Below, in pieces: positions 7,242 through 15,100 of a stretch of DNA of 17,072 bases (position 1 is the stretch's first letter; every line of letters begins with the position of its first letter). The notes below the pieces were generated by a model. It was not told the DNA's origin and did no database searches. It saw only the letters and a program-made list of their open reading frames with translations. A program made the position numbers and the translations under genes. The stretch comes from Bacillota bacterium (lineage in GTDB: Bacteria; Bacillota; DSM-12270; Thermacetogeniales; Thermacetogeniaceae), in the NCBI GenBank assembly GCA_030627585.1, contig DAOURU010000002.1, positions 1 to 17,072 of the forward strand, in the 5' to 3' direction.

Positions 7242-8567
7242 TCAGCCCGGCGATGTCAGGCGCGGGATGCGTTTTTCCACCTCCGCCCGTACCAGTTCTT
7301 CGTCAACAGTTAGAATTTTCCTGTGCTCCATCACTACCTTGCCGTCAATGATTACAGTATCGACATCGTGCCCCTGGGCGGCATAAACCAAATGTGCTAC
7401 AAGGTTGTGTCTGGGAAAAAGATGTGCCTGATTGAGGTTGATTAAGATAAGATCTGCTTTCAGGCCGGGTTTCAGCATTCCGACCTCATTTTCCAGGCCC
7501 AAGGCGCGGGCGCCATCCCGGGTCGCCATTAAGATAACTTCGGAGGCCGGTAAAACTAAAGGGTCTTCGTTGACAACTTTATGCAGGAGGGCCGCTGTTC
7601 GCATTTCGCCAAACATGTCTAAATTATTATTGCTTGCCGCCCCGTCTGTTCCTAGACCAACAGTAATCCCGGCGGCGCGCAATTTTGCTACAGGCGCAAT
7701 CCCGCTTGCCAGTTTCATGTTGCTTTCAGGGTTATGGGCAATACTTATTCCTGATTCGGCAAGCAAATTTATGTCTTCATCAGTAAGGTGAACGCAATGC
7801 GCGGCCAGAACAGGAAACTGAAAAAGACCGATTTCCTGCAAGTAGCCTACCGGGGTTTTTTTGTACTTCTTCTCAATCTGCGCGATTTCGTCCTTTGTTT
7901 CTGAAACATGGATATGAATCCCGACGTCGTATTCTTGAGCAAGGGAGATCACCTTTTTTAAGTAAGAGGGAGGGCAGGTATAGGGGGCGTGGGGCCCAAG
8001 CCATACCTTAATCCTTCCGCCGGCACCCTCTTGCCATTTTTCAATGAAAGCACGGCTTTCTTCCAGCCCTTTTTCGGCCTGGTTTCCGATCCCGACCAGG
8101 CCGCGCGCGAGACAGGCCCTCATCCCTATCTTTTCTACCGCCTGAGCAGTTTCGTCCATATAAAAATACATATCATTAAAGGTAGTTGTACCCGATTTAA
8201 TCATTTCGATCAGGGCAAGAAGGGTTCCCCAATAAACATCTTCACCTGTCAAACGCGCCTCGATCGGCCAGATTTTCTTCTCGAGCCAGTACATGAGCGG
8301 AAGGTCATCCGCGTAACTTCTCAGCAAAGTCATTGCCGCATGCGTGTGACAGTTGATCAAGCCGGGAAGGCAGAGAAAATTTTTACCATTGATAATCTTG
8401 CCTGGGTTCCAATCAGAAGGAATAGTACCCTCCGGTCCTACTTTAAGAAGGCGGCCTCCGTCAATTGCAATGTCTCCTTTAATCAGAAGGTCTTGAGTTT
8501 TCTCTTTTTTTCCCAGCCGGTGGGTTGCAGGTAAAATTAAACAATCTTGAATTAAAATTTTTTCCAT
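7242..8567 (-). CDS. mtaD: 5-methylthioadenosine/S-adenosylhomocysteine deaminase (amidohydrolase)
   Basis: Zinc/iron amidohydrolase of the MTA/SAH deaminase family, converting 5'-methylthioadenosine (and usually SAH or 5'-deoxyadenosine) to the inosine analogue plus ammonia. The 441-residue protein has the metal and catalytic motifs in order: CHTHAAM (H74, H76), GPHAPYTC (H193), HIHVSET (H220, E223), AHCVH (H257) and GTDGAASNNNLDMF (D308), the last two typical of adenosine-analogue deaminases. The C-terminal part (VGMLKPGLKADLILI) completes the composite beta-sandwich. The ATG is 1 nt after the aldolase stop, with a GGAGGAGAAG ribosome binding site inside the aldolase end. It is the last gene of the cassette. 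Substrate among MTA, SAH and 5'-deoxyadenosine cannot be fixed from sequence; related chlorohydrolase-family activities are less likely given its neighbours. Confidence 0.9.
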   Translation of the reverse strand: MEKILIQDCLILPATHRLGKKEKTQDLLIKGDIAIDGGRLLKVGPEGTIPSDWNPGKIINGKNFLCLPGLINCHTHAAMTLLRSYADDLPLMYWLEKKIWPIEARLTGEDVYWGTLLALIEMIKSGTTTFNDMYFYMDETAQAVEKIGMRACLARGLVGIGNQAEKGLEESRAFIEKWQEGAGGRIKVWLGPHAPYTCPPSYLKKVISLAQEYDVGIHIHVSETKDEIAQIEKKYKKTPVGYLQEIGLFQFPVLAAHCVHLTDEDINLLAESGISIAHNPESNMKLASGIAPVAKLRAAGITVGLGTDGAASNNNLDMFGEMRTAALLHKVVNEDPLVLPASEVILMATRDGARALGLENEVGMLKPGLKADLILINLNQAHLFPRHNLVAHLVYAAQGHDVDTVIIDGKVVMEHRKILTVDEELVRAEVEKRIPRLTSPG

Positions 8568-8568
8568 A

Positions 8569-9237
8569 TTAATCTTCTCCTCCAGGTTGTTGCCCGTAAT
8601 TTTTTAAAAAATTTTCACGCAATCTCCGCACCTCTTCATCTTCTAAAATATGGGGTCTTCCACTCAATTTCGCCCAAAGATAGACCTGGGCGGCTTTTTC
8701 TGCAACCTGACATACTAAAAGGGCCTCCTTGAGGGACCGCCCCACTCCGACAAGGCCGTGATTTGCCAGCAAAACAGCAGATCTTTCTTCCAAAGCAGAG
8801 ACTGCGGCCTCGGCCAGTTCGTGAGTACCCGGTAAAGCATAGGGGGCTACCTTTATCCTTCCCCCGATCAATTGTGCGGCTTCCTCAAGGATCGGAGGGA
8901 TCTCCCTCCTGTTTACGGCAAAAACAGATGAGAACGGACTATGCGTATGGATAATCCCGTGAACATCCTGGCGCGCCCGGTAAATTGCTGCATGAAGAGG
9001 AGTTTCCGTGGATTGCCTTAGTTTTCCCTCTCGTTTTCTTCCTGTATAGTCAACCAGGACAAGATCCTGAGGGGCCAACGTGGAGTAGGGAACGCCGCTT
9101 GGCGTAATGAAGAATCCCTTTAAACCTTTGACGCGCCTGCTTATATTTCCCCAAGCACCAAGAACAAGACCTTGTTGCAGCAGGGTCCATCCAATTTCAA
9201 CAATAACCTCTTTTATCTCCTCCCGCGTCTGCTCCAT
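8569..9237 (-). CDS. Class II aldolase/adducin family protein (FucA-like; probable 5-methylthio/5-deoxyribulose-1-phosphate aldolase)
   Basis: Zinc-dependent aldolase of the L-fuculose-1-phosphate aldolase fold. The 222-residue protein aligns closely to E. coli FucA with an offset of five: GNIS (30-33), ITPSGVPY (44-51), STETPLH with E78, HTHS with metal ligands H97 and H99, NHG with H160, and a C-terminal KNYG with Y214 matching FucA Tyr209. Where FucA has Tyr113, this protein appears to have a Glu (about residue 118). Next to mtnA, two roles are plausible: aldol cleavage of 5-methylthioribulose-1-phosphate (or the 5-deoxy sugar) to DHAP and an aldehyde, as in the DHAP shunt, or dehydration as in MtnB. 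The ITPSG and C-terminal Tyr features favour aldolase. The ATG has AGGAGG 6 nt upstream and lies 15 nt after mtnA. Confidence 0.82.
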   Translation of the reverse strand: MEQTREEIKEVIVEIGWTLLQQGLVLGAWGNISRRVKGLKGFFITPSGVPYSTLAPQDLVLVDYTGRKREGKLRQSTETPLHAAIYRARQDVHGIIHTHSPFSSVFAVNRREIPPILEEAAQLIGGRIKVAPYALPGTHELAEAAVSALEERSAVLLANHGLVGVGRSLKEALLVCQVAEKAAQVYLWAKLSGRPHILEDEEVRRLRENFLKNYGQQPGGED

Positions 9238-9252
9238 TTTTTGCCTCCTGAC

Positions 9253-10290
9253 CTAAAGCGCAAGATCCCTTGAAAAAAGTGCATCATTAAAAGGGGGTTT
9301 CATTATTCCCCGTTCCGTTATATAGCCTGAAACCAATTCGTGAGGAGTAATATCAAAAGAAGGGTTAAAAACCGGACAGTTTTCGTAAGTTATCAGACTT
9401 CCTTTAATTTTTCTTACTTCATCCGGGTTTCTAATTTCAACGGGAATATCTTCCCCTTTCTTGAGATTTGGATCGAAAGTTGAAAGTGGGGCGGCAACGT
9501 AAAATGGACGCCGGTGGTAAGCTGCCAGAACAGCCAGGTTGTAAGTCCCTATTTTATTTGCAAAATCACCGTTGGCTACAATCCGGTCCGCACCCACAAT
9601 AACCAGGTCAATTTTTCCCTGAGCAAAAAGGGAGCCGGCCGTGTTATCTGTAATTAATGTAAAAGGAACTCCCCGCTGTTTTAGTTCCCAAACTGTAAGG
9701 CGCGCTCCTTGAAGCACAGGTCTTGTTTCGGGGACATAAACATGGATTTCTTTTCCTTGCTGGTGCGCCTTAAAAATAACCCCCAATGCGGTGCCCAATC
9801 CCGCTGTTGCCAGTGCGCCAGTATTGCAATAAGTTAAAACACGGGCGGGGGAAGGAATTAACACCGCACCAAAGGAGCTGATTTGCTCATCTTGCTCTCG
9901 CTGTTCCATGAGAATCTGGTGAGCAGCCTCTAAAAGCCCCTCCCTGATTTGGGCCAGAGTTTTTCCGCTTAGTTTATGGGATACTTTTAGCATTTTTTCA
10001 ACCGCCCAGTTGAGATTGACAGCCGTTGGTCGTGTTGCTCTCAAGGTTTGAGCAGCTTCAAGCAAAAAACGTTCGAAAGTGCTTCCTTCATTTCCTGTGA
10101 AGTTGAAAGCGGATAGTGCCAAACCGAAGGCGGCCGCGGCTCCAAGGGCGGGAGCGCCCCGGACTTTCATTTCCTGAATTGCCTGTGCTACCTGCCGGTA
10201 GTGGGTGCATTCGATAAAATGCGTGTTCTGAGGCAACTCTGATTGATCAAGGATTAGCAAGCAATTCTTTTCCCAGCGCAAGACTTCCAA
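9253..10290 (-). CDS. mtnA: S-methyl-5-thioribose-1-phosphate isomerase
   Basis: Isomerises methylthioribose-1-phosphate (or 5-deoxyribose-1-phosphate) to the ribulose-1-phosphate. The 345-residue protein belongs to the eIF2B-like fold and has MKVRGAPALGAAAAFG (41-56), YCNTGALATAG with the catalytic cysteine C155, GADRIVANGDFANKIGTYNLA with the catalytic aspartate D235, and YVAAPLSTFDP with GEDIPVEIRNP near the C-terminus. C155 and D235 correspond to Cys160 and Asp240 of the B. subtilis enzyme. The length is normal. It starts with TTG, GGAG lying about 11 nt upstream across the mtnP stop, 7 nt after mtnP. Its position between phosphorylase and aldolase matches the order of steps. Confidence 0.95.
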   Translation of the reverse strand: MEVLRWEKNCLLILDQSELPQNTHFIECTHYRQVAQAIQEMKVRGAPALGAAAAFGLALSAFNFTGNEGSTFERFLLEAAQTLRATRPTAVNLNWAVEKMLKVSHKLSGKTLAQIREGLLEAAHQILMEQREQDEQISSFGAVLIPSPARVLTYCNTGALATAGLGTALGVIFKAHQQGKEIHVYVPETRPVLQGARLTVWELKQRGVPFTLITDNTAGSLFAQGKIDLVIVGADRIVANGDFANKIGTYNLAVLAAYHRRPFYVAAPLSTFDPNLKKGEDIPVEIRNPDEVRKIKGSLITYENCPVFNPSFDITPHELVSGYITERGIMKPPFNDALFSRDLAL

Positions 10291-10297
10291 AACAATC

Positions 10298-11104
10298 CTA
10301 CTCTCCTTTTTCTTTTATTCCTAAAGAACCCAATTCTTTAGCAGCTTGAGGGCAGGAGCAGGAACGTTCTTCTTTTATCTGCTCGATACTGGTAAAGATA
10401 AGTTTGCGCATGGCATGTTGCGCTCTGTTCGTCGCCTCCACAACTTCTTGATGAGACAAGGGCCGCAAAGAAATCCCTGCGGCGTAATTTGTAATTAAAG
10501 CGAGGGTAGCATAGCAAAGGGTTGCCTCCCGCGCCAGAACAACCTCAGGTACACTCGTCATCCCGACAACATCACCGCCCAGCATCCGGAACATTCGGAT
10601 TTCTGCAGGAGTCTCGTAACGGGGGCCTTCTGTGCATACATAAGTGCCGGTGCGGTGCACGTGAAGCTGAATGCGGCGCGCAACTTGATAGATATCTTCA
10701 TGGAGACTGGGACAGTAAGGCGAGGTCATGTCAACGTGCAAGACCCCTGCCCCTCCTCCTTCGAAAAAGGTTTGAGGGCGGCTTTTCGTAAAATCGAGAA
10801 GCTGGTCGACAAGGACAATTTCACCGGGCCTCAGGTCTTCCTGAAGGGAGCCGACGGCGGCAGTGGCAATCACTTTAGTTGCGCCGATTTCTCTGAGCGC
10901 CCAGATATTTGCCCGGTAATTTATGAGGTGAGGGGGAATCATATGGCTTTTACCATGCCGCGGGAGAAAAATAACCTCCTTCCCCTGGTAAAGACCGACT
11001 TTTAAGGTAGCAGCTCCATAAGGTGTTTTTACTGTAAGCTCTCTCTCCTCATCTAAAAGGCCCGGTTCATAAAAACCGGTTCCGCCAATAATTCCGAATT
11101 TCAC
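10298..11104 (-). CDS. mtnP: MTAP-family nucleoside phosphorylase, probably 6-oxopurine (methylthioinosine) type
   Basis: Phosphorolyses a purine nucleoside to free base and (5-substituted) ribose-1-phosphate. The 268-residue protein has IIGGTGFYEPG at residues 5-15, the phosphate-binding FLPRHGKSHMIPPH (46-59), NYRANIWALREIG, the VDMTSPYCP segment, EGPRYETPAEIRMFR (159-173), and GMTSVPEVVLAREATLCYA. The purine pocket reads TNYAAG: N206-Y207-A208 where human MTAP has Asp220-Tyr-Asp222. In this family such substitutions accompany a switch from 6-aminopurines to 6-oxopurines, and the cassette also encodes a deaminase that would make the 6-oxo substrate. A C-S-C pair (249-251) resembles the CXC motif of thermostable relatives. 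The start is GTG, with GAGGAGG in the end of ftsY; the gap to ftsY is 5 nt. It could still be a true MTA phosphorylase. Confidence 0.88.
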   Translation of the reverse strand: MKFGIIGGTGFYEPGLLDEERELTVKTPYGAATLKVGLYQGKEVIFLPRHGKSHMIPPHLINYRANIWALREIGATKVIATAAVGSLQEDLRPGEIVLVDQLLDFTKSRPQTFFEGGGAGVLHVDMTSPYCPSLHEDIYQVARRIQLHVHRTGTYVCTEGPRYETPAEIRMFRMLGGDVVGMTSVPEVVLAREATLCYATLALITNYAAGISLRPLSHQEVVEATNRAQHAMRKLIFTSIEQIKEERSCSCPQAAKELGSLGIKEKGE

Positions 11105-11109
11105 TATTT

Positions 11110-12027
11110 TCAGTCCTCCTCAAAGAGTGCCGCAGTGAATTCTTCTCCGTTAAAATCTTTTAAATCATCGACTTTTTCGCCGATTCCAATCAATTTTACA
11201 GGAATACCAAGTTCTTCATTAATCGCAAGAATAATCCCTCCCTTGGCCGTACCGTCTAGTTTTGTCAAGGCTATCCCGGTTACGCCAGTGGTTTGTTGGA
11301 ATAACTCGGCCTGGCGGAGGGCATTTTGACCCGTTGTGGCATCTACAACCAATAGCACCTCATGAGGCGCGCCTGGAATTTCTCTTTCGATCACCCGTTT
11401 AATTTTACAAATTTCTTCCATAAGATTCACTTTTGTATGGAGGCGGCCTGCTGTATCTATAATGACCATGTCTGTTCCTCTGCGGCAGGCCGCCTGAAGG
11501 GCATCATAGACAACAGCGGCGGGATCGGAACCTGGTTGGTGTTTAATCACTTCACTCTCTGTTCGTGCCCCCCAAATCTCCAACTGTTCAATGGCGGCAG
11601 CACGAAAGGTATCAGCAGCAACGAGAAGAACTTTTTTTCCCTCCTCGTGAAACCGGTATGCCAATTTCCCTATTGTTGTTGTTTTGCCAACCCCGTTGAC
11701 ACCTACAACCAAAATTACCGTTGGAGGATCGTTGTTTACCGTGAGGGGAATTTGAGGACCCAGAAGCTCCTCCATTTTTTCGCGCAGAAAACCTTTCACC
11801 TGGTCTGCTTCATTTAACCTGTGCTGCTTTACTCCCTTGCGAATCTCTTCAAGCAAACGGGTTGTAGCCTCAACTCCAACATCGGCCTGAAGCAAGATTT
11901 CTTCCAGTTCTTCAAAAAGATCCTCGTCAATTTTTCGGTGTGCGGTAACAAGCTGGGCCACCTTTTCCACAAAACCTTGACGCGTTTTGGTAAGACTTTC
12001 TTTCAGCTTATTGAAAAAAGAAACCAT
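11110..12027 (-). CDS. ftsY: Signal recognition particle receptor FtsY
   Basis: Membrane-associated SRP receptor GTPase that pairs with Ffh to deliver ribosomes to the translocon. With the chosen start the protein has 305 residues: a short amphipathic N-terminus ([19 protein letters not shown]) that can contact the membrane, an N-domain bundle, and a G domain with GVNGVGKTT (109-117), DTFRAAA, DTAGR (191-195), [10 protein letters not shown] (255-264) and [12 protein letters not shown]. The frame stays open to an ATG at 12063, adding 12 residues. That ATG overlaps the likely -10 box, lacks a ribosome binding site, and the extension is unlike homologues, so 12027, with AGAGGG 8 nt upstream, is preferred. 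There is no acidic A-domain, as usual in Gram-positives. Confidence 0.95.
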   Translation of the reverse strand: MVSFFNKLKESLTKTRQGFVEKVAQLVTAHRKIDEDLFEELEEILLQADVGVEATTRLLEEIRKGVKQHRLNEADQVKGFLREKMEELLGPQIPLTVNNDPPTVILVVGVNGVGKTTTIGKLAYRFHEEGKKVLLVAADTFRAAAIEQLEIWGARTESEVIKHQPGSDPAAVVYDALQAACRRGTDMVIIDTAGRLHTKVNLMEEICKIKRVIEREIPGAPHEVLLVVDATTGQNALRQAELFQQTTGVTGIALTKLDGTAKGGIILAINEELGIPVKLIGIGEKVDDLKDFNGEEFTAALFEED

Positions 12028-12061
12028 CTTTTGAACCCTCTTTTTTCTTTGATACAAGCAC

Positions 12062-12091
12062 ATTTTACCACAACCAAAAATATGTTCACAA
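12062..12091 (-). promoter_or_regulatory. Probable SigA-type promoter of ftsY and the salvage cassette
   Basis: Minus-strand TTGTGA (12086-12091), an 18-nt spacer and TAAAAT (12062-12067), preceded by TGG, an extended -10 signal. It sits 35 nt before the preferred ftsY start. The spacing is slightly long, so the evidence is moderate. If real, it would drive ftsY plus the four downstream metabolic genes. Confidence 0.6.
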
Positions 12092-12096
12092 GGTTA

Positions 12097-12138
12097 GCCC
12101 CTGAACTACAAAGGGGGCTGCCTTGCACGAGGCACCCC
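12097..12138 (-). other. Overlapping stem-loops between smc and ftsY
   Basis: In the transcript sense, GGGGTGCCT and AGGCAGCCCC pair around the 6-nt loop CGTGCA with one bulged base (12114-12138). The second arm can instead pair with a later GGGGC (12097-12101). The two folds exclude each other. The first hairpin is 22 nt after the smc stop and is followed by CCTTTGT, not a good U-tract, so a standard intrinsic terminator is uncertain. It may weakly terminate or protect the smc transcript. Confidence 0.4.
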
Positions 12139-12160
12139 ACTAAAATGAAAAAAGAAAGGA

Positions 12161-15100
12161 TTAGCCTGCCTTCACCCATTTTGAATCTGTCAGGTTAACC
12201 GAGATTAATTTCGAAACCCCAGGCTCCTCCATTGTTACCCCGTAAAGGGTATCGGCTGCTTGCATTGTCTGGTAACGGTGAGAAATGAGAATTAGTTGAG
12301 TGCTTTCTCCTATTTTTTTAAGAAAATTCGTGAACCGGCCGATATTAACCTCGTCGAGAAATGCTTCAATTTCATCTAAAAAATAGAAAGGTTTAGGGCG
12401 TGTTTTGAGCAAAGCAAAAAGAAAGGCAATACACGTTAATGCCTTTTCTCCCCCTGATAAAAGAGAGAGATGGCGGGGTTTTTTCCCGCGGGGCAAAACA
12501 ATAAGATCCAATCCTGTCAGCAGCGGGTTCTTCTCATCACTAAGAAAAAGCTCCGCTTTTCCCCCCTCACAAAGAGTTGCAAAAATTTCTTCAAAATTTT
12601 TTTTGACTTCCTGGTAAGCTTGCAAGAAACGGTTTACTACAATTTGATCCATTTTACTGATAATTCGATTCAGGGCCTCTTTTCCTTCTTCTAAATCTCT
12701 TTTCTGTTGCAGCAAAAAATTAATTCTTTCTTCAAGACGGCGGAGTTCGCCGGGAGCCGTAAAATTGACTTCACCAAGAGATTCTAAGTTTTTCCTGAGT
12801 TCCGAAATTTGTTCTTTGATTTTATTTTCTGCTCGTTTATCCACTTCTCGGCCCAAGTTATCTTCACAGAGTTCAATTCCGTATTCGCGGGCGCGGATTA
12901 AAAGCTGCTCCGCCTGCTCGTTAAAATGGCTGATTTGGAGCTTCATATTGCTCAGTTGCTGCTGGTACTGGTCGGCCTTTTGCTTTATTTTTTGGTGTCT
13001 TTTTTCCTTGGCGGCACAGTATGCCTTTCTTGCCCTAAGTTGTTTTTTCCTAAAAGAAAGCTCGCCTTCCGCAAAACTTCTTTTTGTTTCAAGTTCATCA
13101 GATTTTTTTTGAATCTCCTGTTCTTGGTCCTGAAGATCGCAAATCTCCTGATTTGCCCTTTCCAGTTCTGATTTCATTTTTTTAAGCTCCGCTTCTTGCC
13201 GGGCTAGTGAAGACTGGACTTGATATTTTTTTTGTGCTAAATGCTTAAGCTCCTGATTTAAAGAACCCAAACCAACCTTGAGGGTGGTAATTTGATTTGT
13301 CAGTTCCTGAAGCTTTTTTTCGTACAAGGCACGGGTTTCTTCAAGGTCTTGCCGTTTTGCCTCAAGGTGCTTTTCTCTTTCTAAAACATTTGAAAGCTCC
13401 TGTTCTAAACTCGCTGCCAGCTTATCTAAATCTTGCTCGCAGCATTGATCTTCTTTTTCAGAAAGAAAGGTTTGAGTAAATTCAGTCAGTTGCTTGAGTT
13501 CCTGCGTCAGAGTAAATAATGTTTGCTCCCTCCGGTTTTTCTCAATCTCCCGGAAATGGTAAGCATCTTCCAATTCCTTGCATTTCTTTTCGGTATTATT
13601 AATTTCTAAAGCCAGGCTCTCGTCCCGCTTTTTCAAATTTTCAAGGTTTTGGCGGTACTTTAAGAGACAGGCTGAAATTTGAGCGATTTCCTTTCTGCGC
13701 CGGCAGGAACTGGAAGAGCGCGGTCCTAATTTACCTCCTGTAATTAAACCTCCGGGTTGAATGAGATCCCCTTCGAGTGTAACAACACGTACCCGATAGT
13801 AATTAGATTCCGCAAAATCGCGGGCGCTTTTTAAATCCCGGGCAATAAAGGTTCGGCCTAAGAGAAATTCAGCCACATCTTGATATTTTTGCCCGCATTT
13901 AGCGAGATCTGCCGCACGACCAATTATTTTTGATTCGAACCTGAAAGGCACAGAACGCTTTTTTTCTGCCCAACGTGCAAGCGCGGTCAGAGGAAGAAAA
14001 CTTGCTCTTCCTGCACCGAGCGATTTCAAATAAGTGATAACACTTTGGGCTACCTCCGTTGATGCGCAAACAAGATAATGGGCGGCGCGGCCCAGTGCTA
14101 CATCGAGGGCTGTTTCATATTCAGGTTCAATCGAAAAAATTTCTTCCACCAAACCCAAAATTTCCTGGCGCGAATAGCGCTCCTCTGCCAGCGCCTGCAG
14201 GACCGCTTTAACTCCTTTTTCGTAGCCTTCTTTATTCTCCTCGGCTTCTTTTAAAAAGCTGAGACGCATTTGTTCCCTTTGAATTTTTTGAAGGCTTTTT
14301 TGAACTTGCCTGGCAAGATCTTCCTTTTCTTTTCTCAGGTTTTGGAGTTGCATTTGGCCTTTGTGTAATGCCTGCAGCATATCGTGCAGGGATGCGGCAT
14401 CCAATTCTTTGAGCCGGGTTTGTTCCTGGATCTGTTCCCGGATTTCCGCAATCCGCCTGTTTCCCGCCTCAGCTTTTCTTTTCAGGTTTTCCTGCTGCCG
14501 CCAAATAATTTCTTTTTTGTTTTTAACCTCTCGGACCTGGCTGATGAGAGAAGTCTTTTTTTGAGAAATTTCAAGCAGTTCTTTATTAGTCAGTTCCCAG
14601 TCTTGATTAACCCTGGCCTTATTTTTTTCCCATTCGTTTTTTTCCTTTTCGATCCGGGTGTGATCTTGTTCAAGTTGGTTTTTATGTTCGGTACACTTCC
14701 TGTATTCTTCTTCGACTTCGTTTAGTTCTTTTTTTGTTTCTTGATTTTTTTGAACGAGTAGGAGGATTTGAGATTCGAGTTCTGCTCTTCGCAGCGAGGC
14801 AGAAGTGAATTTTTCTTCTCTCCGAACCTTAAAAATACTTAAATCTTGAATTAACTTTTGAAGCTCTGCACATTCCTTCTCAATTTGGGAAATTTTAGCT
14901 TCCTTATGATCAAGATCAAACTTGAGATTCCTTAATTCTTCTTCCAAAGCAACCGTTCTTCGCTTTTCCTGCTTTAAAGAATTTTGTACTTTCTGATAGG
15001 TTTCCAAAAGATGCTCTTTTTTTATACTTATCTTATGAAACTGACTTCGCAGTAAACTTAATTCGAGTTTGCGCAGGGTTTGCATGAAATCCTGATACTG

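Noticed and set aside
7989..8534. Open frame of 181 codons on the plus strand opposite mtaD.
   Set aside because: It lies antisense to a gene with clear catalytic motifs, has no family resemblance, and the other plus-strand frames in the window are likewise shadows of minus-strand genes.
12114..12138. Intrinsic terminator for smc.
   Set aside because: The stem is good but the following CCTTTGT is not a U-tract, so it is reported only as a stem-loop.
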